From contig DF237105.1 in NCBI GenBank assembly GCA_000708835.1, forward strand, positions 33,783 to 97,782: a DNA stretch of 64,000 bases, in the 5' to 3' direction. A model generated the notes under the pieces. The model ran no database searches, was not told where the DNA came from, and worked only from the letters and a program-made list of their open reading frames with translations. This DNA comes from Klebsormidium nitens. Lineage: Eukaryota > Streptophyta > Klebsormidiophyceae > Klebsormidiales > Klebsormidiaceae. The first letter of the stretch is position 1. Every line of letters begins with the position of its first letter. Both the position numbers and the translations under genes were made by a program. Of the stretch, positions 55,796-64,000 are shown one piece after another.

Positions 55796-58489
55796 ATGGA
55801 ACAACCCAGCGTCCAGGACACTCAAGCAACTAGAAAAATCGAGGTCCTAGGGCCTAGCAGGATTGGGGAAGAGATGCAACGGCTCTGTAACAATGGTCTG
55901 TACGCTCTGCCCGTGTGTGTCTCATGGGACTCTGTTAGGGGTTCCAAACGGGCTGATTTCCCCCACAAATATGATCACATCAAGGATTTTGAGGCATGGG
56001 AGCGGTCCATCAATTCTGCATTGAAGGAGAAAAGATACGCAAACGGTCTCGCAATAGTCGCCTCAGTCAGTCAAGTATATGTCATCGACATCGATGTGGC
56101 TGCAAAGGGAGAAAAACGACCAGGATTTGAGCTATGGCAACAGCTTGTTGAGCTCCATGGGGAGCCGGATACACTAACAGCAAAAACTGGCTCTGGTGGT
56201 TTGCACCTTTACTTCAAGCTTGATTCTCCTGGTCTCAAGTGGAAGCGGAACTTCTCAGGGGTGAACGTCGACAACAAAACTTTTGCTATTGACGGCAGGG
56301 GGATCGGGGGTGTGGTTTTTGCTCATCCAACAAGCTATGTGAACGGCCGCGAGGAGCTTGCGACATACAAGTGGCTTAATGGGCCTCCCACTTATGAGGC
56401 GTGCAAAGAGATGCCACTATGGGTCACGAAGATGGTCAACAATCATGCCGGTCTGCGTGTTACCATAAGCAAAGGTGGAAAAGAGGAATCTCCAATGGAG
56501 CTTAGGGGCGTCGAACGTCCACCGATTGCAACCCAACCAGTCGGTGATCATCAGATGTCAAACGCAGTTCGTGAGGTACAAAAAATGCTCCAAACGAGAA
56601 CAAAAGAAGACGGGAATGCGCGTTTTGGAGGCACAACGGTGCTTCCCTGAGAGGGCAACCGCGCATTTCAATTCCGCGTGAACGGTCCACGGACTTGCTA
56701 CCTTGGAAAGAGTCACAATGGATTGAACAACTTCACAGTCATCCAAGGCTGTGCTGGAGACTTCCGCAGTGTATATTACAATTGTTTTGGCACTGCCTGT
56801 CAGCACAACAACATCAAAGTTCTGGGCCAGTTGAGCATCTCGGCCGCTCTTGAGCAAGCGTCGGTGGACGAGTTCGGGATTCGAGACCAAAGGGTTACCC
56901 ATGAAAGCAATCTTGAAGCGCGGTTGCCCACGACATTCATGAGGAGCATGGTGTGTCGGAGCGACTACGGAGCCGCTTCAATGTTCACCAGGTTGTTCCT
57001 GCACGACAGGCGAATTGTGTACGATGCGGGAAACTTCTGGTTTTGGGACGGAAGAACATGAATTGCATGCGACGTGGAAGCGTCATTGATCAAGACCGCG
57101 TTCATGCACCATATGGGGGATGTAAAAGCTTTTTGGTTGAAGCGGAACGCGGACGAGAGCCGTGAAAAGATCCTCGATGGAAAACGTGCACGGGACGCTA
57201 GCTTGGTGGAACTCCGCAACGCCAAAAAAGACAGTCACTCGAATAGGACAGCCGAGGCAGCAATCATGAGGACCTTCAGAGCATTTGAGAAGGACGCCAA
57301 TGATCTTGCTAAATGGCCAGGACCCGACGTTGAATCCGTTCCAATCGCCACCCGCTGTTTGACACCGTTAAAGGCAATGTTGAAGCTTGATGGCTTTGCC
57401 AAGGAGCTTAATGCAAATCGAGACTACTTAAACACGAGCTCAGGCGCAATCCATTTGCCAACGGGCAAACTCATACCACATCACCCAAGCAATATGCTCT
57501 CGAGAGAAACCGACACCGATTATGTCGAACCTCATTATCCGTCACCGTTGATTGATGACTTCATGCTACAGATCCAAACACCGGACATCATTGAGGTCTT
57601 GCAAATGACTCTAGGCTACGGCATCACTGGACATTCAAGAGAGCAGCAGTTCGTCATTTTCTACGGACCTTCAAATTCAGGGAAGACCAAGCTTCTCGCT
57701 CTCGTAAAGGCGGCAATCCGGCTGTATTTCTGCACGATGGACCGCGATTGCGTCATCGGGGTTGGCGCAAGGTCAGAAGGCGCCGCTACTCCACATCTCG
57801 TGAAGCTCGAGGGGGCGCACATTGCAGGTCTGGAAGAGACGAAAGCAGAGGACATCTACAACGTTGCGAATGTCAAATCCATTGCATCAGGTGACGGGGG
57901 AATGAGTGTACGGGGGTTGTGCAAGGATCCCGTCGACATCACATACCGCTGTCTGCCAATCATCTGCACAAATTCCCTACCAAAGTTTGACGTTAAGGAC
58001 AGTGGTACGCTGAAGAAGCTTCGTGTGTTTCCCTTTGAACGGGAATTTGTTGAAGAACCCACGCCCGATTCCAACGAACGCTTGATTGATTATCAGCTCA
58101 ACGAAAAGATCGAAAGTCCGGAGTGGAGGAAACAAATGCTTGCTTGGCTTGTGCGAGGAAGCATTGCGTGGTATGCTAGAGGCAGTCTGCCGCAAGTTGG
58201 AGAACTACCACGCAAAATGCAAGAAGCCCTCAAAGGCTATGTAGAAGCAAATGATCATCTCGAGAATTTCATTGCCGATCATTGTGTGAAAGGAGAGAAG
58301 TGGGCAACGCATGTGGACGTGCTGAAGCAAGCATTCGAGAATTATGTTGGAAGGCGAGACCGGCCTATGACGGTAACCGAATTCAAAGGAATGATGCAAG
58401 GTGTGAAAGGTGTCACATATGCAAAGCAAGTCAAGATACTTGGGCGCAATACGACGGGGTACAAAGGGATCAGCTTACGCCGGCAATGA
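55796..58489 (+). pseudogene. PrimPol-SF3 helicase (D5/P4-type primase-helicase) with two in-frame TGA codons
   Basis: One frame of 898 codons from ATG 55796 to TGA 58487-58489, broken only by TGA at 56648-56650 and 57059-57061. N-terminal AEP primase: metal pair in YVIDIDVAAKG (from 56080), SGGLHLYF with the conserved His, and AIDGRGIGG. A Cys/His segment follows (CYLGKSHNGLNNF...CFGTAC), then the D5_N region, where the second TGA sits exactly at the expected Trp of WDGRTW. SF3 ATPase: Walker A GPSNSGKTK (about 57665), Walker B AGLEETK, motif C PIICTNSLP. The C-terminal helical part matches the relic at 21.4 kb. Such proteins prime and unwind DNA for element replication. The stops make it inactive unless read through. 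Confidence 0.82.
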
Positions 58490-58719
58490 GCATTGTTCTA
58501 CAACACAAGCAAGTGGGGAGGGGGTAGGCGAGGTAGGTCAAAGGTAGGTCAAAGGTAGGTGTTCAAAATAACCCATTTTAGGGTTGTATCATGGTTACTA
58601 ATAAACTTATGGTAGGTAGGTAGGTGTAATAATATACATCATAGCATTGATGTTTTGCACCTCTACTAAGCGCGCAAATTGTCTCAAAGGCCAATGGAAT
58701 AGGGCGTCTACCTACCCGG
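58490..58719. repeat. GGTAGGTAGG-rich junction
   Basis: Between the primase gene and the KDZ catalytic segment, ggtaggtcaaaggtaggtca and ggtaggtaggtaggtg run for about 120 bases, with the inverse ctacctaccc at 58709-58718. Matching gtaggtaggtgggg and gaggtaggtaagtaggg lie at 59926-60020 on the far side of that segment. Confidence 0.65.
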
Positions 58720-59854
58720 GTGGAGAGGTTGGAGCCAAGCCCCCAGCAATGGAAGGGGATGAGCGCTCATGAGCGCTCGCTTTTGAGAGAGAGGTTGGGG
58801 CGAGATGAGAACGGAGAAGAGCTGCACCCATTGCCAACGGGCCATGCCTTTCGGGCCGAGCAGGACGTGCTGGCGTGCTACCCGTTTCCCGGCTGGGAGC
58901 AGAAACGAGGGTTGCCCTGGTATAGCAGCTTCGAGCATCCGGACGGCCGCAGTAAGAGCTCCGAAGAGAACAAGTGCGCAACGGGGAAGTCGATGACGGA
59001 GTGGGATGCCGAGCACGTTCCCGGATTGGTGAAGGGGGCCGGAAAGCTCTCGGGGAAGAAGGGAAGCGCAAGTAAGCGGCCAAAGAGGAGCAGGGGGGGC
59101 TTTGTGTTTGCGTGCCCCCACAGGTGCATTTATGGGTTCCACGTGATGCTGCGCGGAGAGAGCCCAAGGGACGCGTTTGCCGTGCTCTACACTCGGCTGA
59201 GGCGCGAAGATCTGCCAGATGTTTTGATCCACGACAACAGCTGCGCCTTGCGTAACTACTGCTTGAGTCCGCAGAGAACCGGCGCATTTTGCCAATGTTC
59301 GCTTCGTCGTCGACAGGTGCATGCTTTCACATATTCGCATGGGTGGACAATATGTGTTAAGACTTGCTTGTAGTGGTTTTTGTTGCAGAGCATTGAGTTG
59401 AGATTGTGGTGTACATACGTCATTTGCCGTTGCGTGTACATTGGGATTCATTCCGCAATTGAACAGAGGCTCCCAAAGCTGTGATTGTTGATTTGAAACG
59501 TGTACATTAATTCTTTTTCCAGGAATGAGAACTGATGTACATCTTCTTGTTCACAGGTTTCACTTCTCAAAGGCCGGCCAGGAGGTCCACAAGTGCGGTC
59601 CCTCAAACTGCCCGGACACCTATCCTTCGCTTCACTGGGTAAACACTAGTGCGGTGGAGTCGGTGAACTCCTTCTTGAAGGGGTTTCGAAGCCTGGGGTG
59701 GTATTCGGGGCTTGAGAGCTTCATGGTGATCCTGCCTTTGCTCCTCGGCGACTACAACCAGACGCTCAAGAGGGTCGACGATTTCAAGCTTGCGATTGCA
59801 ATAGCAGCAGCCGTGTGGACGGTTGGAGTGCGCACTCGACTGTTGCGAGGATAG
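58720..59854 (+). pseudogene. KDZ-type transposase, catalytic half, two exons, frameshifted
   Basis: Exon 58720-59316 and exon 59557-59854 join at VVDR/FHF. Conserved KDZ features in order: GGFVFACPHRCIYGFHVM, GESPRDAFAVLYTR, VLIHDNSCALRNYCL, a REPxHF stretch, FVVDRFHF, HKCGPSNC and WVNTSAVESVNSFLKGF. The Asp of HDNSC and the Glu of SAVESVN sit where the family's acidic catalytic residues are expected. One extra base near 59268 shifts the frame between NYCLS and RREPAHF, so the product is truncated. The start at 58720 is only the open end of the frame. KDZ proteins move DNA by cut and paste; this copy should be inactive. Confidence 0.75.
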
Positions 59855-59986
59855 GGTAGGTGGCTTGCAAGTGTCCAACACAAACGCGGCACAATCATCT
59901 TTGGCCTTCTTTTGAAGCAACACGTAGGTAGGTGGGGTAGAAGTGTGGTAGACAATCAGCAATGGGGAGGAGAGGAGTGTTCATCG

Positions 59987-62420
59987 TCAAAAACGTTGCT
60001 GAGGTAGGTAAGTAGGGCCTGGGAGCAATTTGTTTGCCAGCCCGCACGCCTCGTCCAACTGCCGTCGCTCCTCGATGCTAAAGGGCCGTGCTCGAGCCTC
60101 CCTAAAGAGATTGACGGCTCGATCGAACGGGTCGAGCGCCTCGTGCACCCAGCCGCGCCGCCCATCGGCCTCGAATCCCGTTGCCCCCCTTGAAAAGACG
60201 GTGATGAGGTAGAGATGGTAGAGGGTGCGCGTGAAGAAGGCCGGAAACGCGAGCCCCTCGTACGCGTCCAGGATGCGCCGCAAGATGGGCGCGTCCCTTG
60301 CCAAGTCTCGCCGGTCCTCAAGAGTTGCCTCGCCCCCAAGCAAAAGCCGCCGGATCACGTGCAACGCGCCAACCCCAATTAGATCCTCGTCTGAGTCGTG
60401 CGCGCCCAAGCAGTAGAGGAGCTCCGTCCACTCCCCCACCCAGTGCAGCCACAGGTCTGGACTCAACCCTCGCCTCTCGAAGTCGGCCTGGATCCCCGTC
60501 AGCAACTCGAGGACGGCCAGATTCCGGTCTCGCACCATCGTGCGCTGGTCGGCAAGCATGCGCCGTCTGCCGTCCTCTGGAAGCGACCCCTCCGCCTCAT
60601 CCGGCCCAAAACGCTTCACGGTCTGGGGGTTCTCGTGGGCCAGCCCGTTCAAGAGCGCTCCAAACTCCGTCTTCGACAACCTCTCCCCGAGCTTCCCGTC
60701 CTGAGGCCTGTGCTGAGAGAGGCGTGCATGCGCTTCTCGCAACTCGGGTAGCAGCAAGAGCTTGCGCTTCAAGCCGCCACCCACAAGACTTGCCCCGCAG
60801 TAGTCGCGACCGGAGATGGGCCGCTTCTCGAGGAGCTCCCCCGTGGAGGTTTGGCTGGGATGGCAGAACGTGCGCCGCGCGTCGAGCGAAGAGCTCCCAA
60901 GACCCCCCGGCTTTTGTCCGCCGTCCGCGCTGGCCAACCCCACAATCCCGTCGCAAATGAGCACCTGAAGAAGAGTCCAATTTTGCGACGGTAGATCAAC
61001 GAGTGTGTCGAGCTCAGGATTGGATTAAAGTGCATGGCTCAGGATCGACCACCCAATCAACGGATTGAAATTTCATTGAATGTCCATTGAATATCGTCGA
61101 ATGTACACGGAATGTCACTGGATGTACACTCAACATCAGCAAATGTACACTGATTGTGGAAGAATGTACACTGATCATCGTCAGGTACCGACATTGCCAG
61201 GCATGTGTCGAAAGATCATGGAACGGACAAACAGCAAAGACACGATAGACAGAAGAATCCTGCGACCGCAAGCCACGTGGCTCACCTGTGGATGCGGCCC
61301 GCACAACGAGCAGCAATCCCGAAGCCCCAGCCCCACCAGCTTGAAGAAGTCGAGGCTTGCCCGACGCCACGTCTCTTCGCTCAGAACCGCCGCGGTTGGG
61401 GTGTACTCGAACGCGGTCTGATCACGCGCGAGCACGGCCCTGAAAGATTGGCCGCTTTGCATGCCCCGCAGAAGGAGCTGGAGGCTTTGTTGGTGAAACA
61501 GCGTACGTTTGGACCAGACGTAGAGCCCCAGATGCTCCCCGTCAAAGTGGACGGCATGGGCCCGGTCCAGGCACGAACAGTGGTACAGCCGCACTCGCAC
61601 CTTCTTGCTCCACGTTGACGCCTCGACGGTAGCCTCTACCCAGGCTTCCATCCATTGAGTTCCGCAAGGAGGGGCTTCAAGGGGGCAAGGGGCGCTCAGG
61701 AGGCCGCGTCGGGAGAGCTCGGCATAGTGGCAGTCTCTGAGCTCGCTAAGGGGCACCGGGAATTGGAGGCATGTGACTAGAGGGTCGTGCACAGTTGAGG
61801 CGTCGCTGGGCCTTGCCAGCTTTGGTTTAGAAACCTGAACGGCTTCCGTAGTCAGCAGCATCATATGACATTGGGCCCGCTCGTGAAGCGCGTGCGCGCA
61901 GGCGCCCTCGATCTTCAGCGAGCTCAGTGTGCAGCTCGAGCAGGCCGCAACCCAGCCGTGGATGGCCTCCTTTCCGCAAGCGTCTAACGGCGGCACCGCC
62001 CCCTCGGGCTCCGCCGGTCGGCCCCGTCCCAGGATGGGCGCACGTGCTTGCGTCTCCCAAAAACTCTTCCCCCTTCTCCTCCGCTTGCCTGCAGGCGGCT
62101 CATGTGCGCCCCCTCCTTCCTCCTGCCCCATGACTTGGGTTTTGCGGCCCTCAGGCTCCGTCTCCGTGGGGCGTGCCTCGCCGAACAGAGCCGCGTGCCT
62201 TTTGCAAAAGCACTCCTCTCCGGCACACGCTCCCCCCTCGTGTGGCCGCCTCTGAAGCAGCCCCAACAAGTACTGCTGTTCATCCGTGAGCTCCCCTCCT
62301 TCTCGAGGCACGAGGCTTCCCTGCGAGGCAACCCCTGTCGGCACCGCCCTTTCGTCCCCGATTTGCGGCAACTCCTCTTCGGACCATTGCTCTAGGGCGT
62401 TCGCAGGATCCGGTAGGGCC
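59987..62420 (-). pseudogene. KDZ-type transposase, N-terminal half on the opposite strand
   Basis: Minus-strand exon from about 62420 to 61286 and exon 60964-59987 join in phase 0 to rebuild the family signature CSLCGPHPQ/VLICDGIVG. The first exon has a SWIM-like Cys/His cluster (CSSC...CAHALHERAQ), a Gly/Arg/Glu-rich linker and the HFDGEHLGLYVWSKRTLFHQQ block typical of KDZ N-termini. The second exon is helical and ends in TYLPQQRF before TGA at 59987. The catalytic half should follow on the same strand but lies on the plus strand facing it (58720-59854), tail to tail with 132 bases between. No stop interrupts these two exons. Confidence 0.7.
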
Positions 62421-63298
62421 AATTTCGGCACTTTTAAAAACAAATGATAATAAATACCAAAAAAATGAATCCTCGGTCGAATGTCGTTGGAATCGATCCT
62501 TGGTACACTCCAGTGACTTGGTACCGGTCGGTGGTGCCAAAAAGTACGGCCGTCCGCGCTGAAAAGTACACGTGTACACACGCCGTTGGAGATGTTACCA
62601 TTGTGTGACCACTTGTCAGATTCGGTCATTTATGAACCTGCGCCACGTTTCACTCTCCCATTTGATGCATACTTGGCCGAATCGTGCTCGATTTCGTGCT
62701 ACCGGTAGATAAAACGACCAGTAATCAGTGTACCGGTTTGAATTCTGAAAATTTGGTCGGGAACCGGTAGATTTTATCGGTGCCCGGTTGATGACCGAAA
62801 TTGGATACGGTGCAAAGGGCAACCCACAGAAGTCGGACCAAACGAGCAATTCCCGAGGTCGAACTTGGTCACCGGGCACTACTAGCCGAACTCTAGTTCC
62901 TGGCGTTGTCCGTTAAAATTTTGGGACCCTGACCCGGTTGATAGCGGGTCGACAAAGTTGATTCAATATAAATTTGAATAAATCCTAAAAATAAAATTAC
63001 AGCACAGAGCCCGGGTTTGGCAAGATTTGTGGAAACTTAAGAGATGGGACTCTCGGGTTACCTGAGACGATACTTGTGACCAAGTTTCAGAGGAAAAAAG
63101 TTGCTCCGGGTACAACTTCCAAAGGTTGCCCTTTTCAAAACTGCCGTCTATCGGGCACGTTTTGCATCTACCGGGCAGTTGTCAAAATTTTCGGAACTTT
63201 TTGCGGACTATTTAGAGTTCCCTTTAGGGAACCCAATGCCGAAATCGAAACTTAATTTGACCAAGTTATGTCAAAATGGCGGCCATATAAGTGCCGAG
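62421..63298. other. Spacer inside the KDZ region
   Basis: Contains scattered accggtagat / accggtttga repeats (62700-62800), AT-rich DNA around 62950-63000 and no supportable frame. It would be intron between two N-terminal exons of the transposase if they belong to one gene. Confidence 0.4.
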
Positions 63299-63990
63299 TC
63301 ATTTATTTGGATACTGGTGACAGCCTTTTGGCCCGACCTGATCGTGCGAACGCCCGCCCTCTAACCAGGCAATTGCCGCCTTGGCAAACGGTGCCGATCC
63401 GAACGCCAGCCTCTCGCAATCCGGCACATCCCCTTTGGCGAGAACAGCTCTCGCCGTGCTTATGTGGACGCACTCTGTCAGCGATGGGCAACCGTCTCTC
63501 TTCCCTTCGCAGTGCCAGCTTCCGGCAACACTCTGAAGGAGCATGCGCCGCTTGGCGCACGAGGGGCTTCGGGGGTTGTCGACCACCGCATAGTAGGACC
63601 CCCTATCGTCCCACGAGACCCGCTCAATCTTTTCTCTCTGCCCAAGGGTCTGACTGGTTGGCAGGTCCCAGCTCGGAGCCCAACTGTCGCTCAATGCCGC
63701 CAGGATCAGCTTGTGAACGCATGGGGCGCTCTCCGTTAACCTCCCTCGATGGCACGTGCAGCAGAGCACTCCAAGAGCGTTCCACCACGCCATCTCCGGC
63801 AGCGCGTGGCACTTGTCAGGCTTGCCCAATGGCTTTGGACGGCGGGCCACCCCGTTGTGATTCCACGCTCCAAAGTAGAGAGACAGCTGCACTGGAGAGC
63901 GAGAGCTTCCAGCTGGCTCGATAATCTGGCACTCCTTCCCCTCGTCCACTCTGCTCAAGTAGGCGTTCGCAGGATCAGGTAGGGCTAAAA
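63299..63990 (-). pseudogene. KDZ-associated N-terminal zinc-cluster exon (fragment)
   Basis: Minus-strand frame running from the right edge to a stop at 63299. It shows KDZ N-terminal features: GVLCCTCHRGRL...CVHKLIL (a CxC/SWIM-like cluster), VSWDDRGSYYAVVDNPRS, then SWHCEGK...CPSLTECVHISTARAVL. Its opening LALPDPANA is also the opening of the exon at 62420. It may be the preceding exon of the same gene or part of a second diverged copy. Incomplete at the window edge. Confidence 0.55.
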
Positions 63991-64000
63991 GGCTGTCAGC

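Larger units (their letters stand above)
53571..58489 (+). mobile_element. Compact integrative element: small ORF, tyrosine recombinase, minus-strand ORF, PrimPol-SF3 helicase
   Basis: Four closely packed intronless genes in 4.9 kb, with codon use and lower GC unlike the spliced neighbours. A recombinase to integrate and a primase-helicase to replicate is the plan of P4-like satellites, virophage/Polinton-like viruses and related plasmids; no capsid, packaging ATPase or protease gene is seen. No terminal inverted repeats or target duplication were found at the edges, so the true ends are unknown. Three in-frame stops and one probable frameshift say it is no longer functional. Confidence 0.65.
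58700..64000. mobile_element. KDZ (Kyakuja-Dileera-Zisupton) superfamily transposon, rearranged, right end not in window
   Basis: The three transposase pieces above cover zinc cluster, linker, CGPHP...CDG block and catalytic core, all marks of this superfamily. Order and strand are wrong for one element, so an inversion or two overlapping copies must be involved. Terminal repeats and target duplications could not be identified. Confidence 0.6.

Noticed and set aside
55796-57061. Two short introns to explain the stops in the primase-helicase gene
   Set aside because: The frame before and after each TGA is the same and conserved motifs continue without interruption, so no intron is needed.
58490-60020. 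GGTAGG runs as telomere-like repeats
   Set aside because: The unit is not a clean TTTAGGG or TTAGGG, copies are few and in both orientations, and genes lie on both sides.

Overview
This is eukaryotic nuclear DNA. Coding stretches sit in short exons bounded by good GT...AG sites whose phases agree from exon to exon. Introns run from about 150 bases to 1.5 kb and are full of tandem repeats. Two 20-base N runs (35729-35748, 46246-46265) mark scaffold gaps. Mixed GC content, a RINGv ubiquitin ligase, Sel1/TPR proteins, a KDZ-type transposase and giant-virus-like replication genes together suggest a green-lineage alga, perhaps a streptophyte such as Klebsormidium. That placement is inference; nothing here fixes the species.

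Layout. 1-5.0 kb: plus-strand gene for an RRM-like/zinc-ribbon protein, with decayed copies of one exon start in its intron. 5.0-13.3 kb: gene-poor DNA with a tRNA-like pol III element, a broken beta-rich exon and a Sel1/TPR pseudogene. 13.3-16.2 kb: minus-strand three-exon gene for an unrecognised 441-residue protein. 17.6-20.6 kb: plus-strand five-exon gene for a RINGv E3 ligase with a C-terminal membrane anchor. 21.3-23.4 kb: relics of virus-like genes (one D5-type helicase exon; a GIY-YIG-like gene). 26.1-32.4 kb: plus-strand gene for an acidic, Ser/Pro-rich protein whose introns carry ~105-bp repeats. 32.6-33.1 kb: small intronless Cys-rich gene. 34.3-37.4 kb: minus-strand four-exon gene ending in a compact kinase domain. 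37.56-37.87 kb: SINE-like retroinsertion with poly(A) and 16-bp target duplications.

38.4-52.3 kb: a very large plus-strand gene, about 15 exons, for a herpes/pox-type primase-polymerase joined to an origin-binding-protein-type SF2 helicase. Its introns are swollen by satellites and by duplicated GT-rich blocks. 53.6-58.5 kb: a compact intronless element with a tyrosine recombinase and a PrimPol-SF3 helicase, broken by in-frame stops. 58.7-64 kb: pieces of a KDZ-type transposon, with the N-terminal half on the minus strand and the catalytic half on the plus strand.

Taken together, the window holds ordinary host genes mixed with three separate kinds of replication or transposition machinery (UL52/UL9-like, D5/P4-like, KDZ). 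The first looks intact and intron-bearing. The other two are decaying. Gene models were built by hand from splice sites and reading phase; no similarity search was run.
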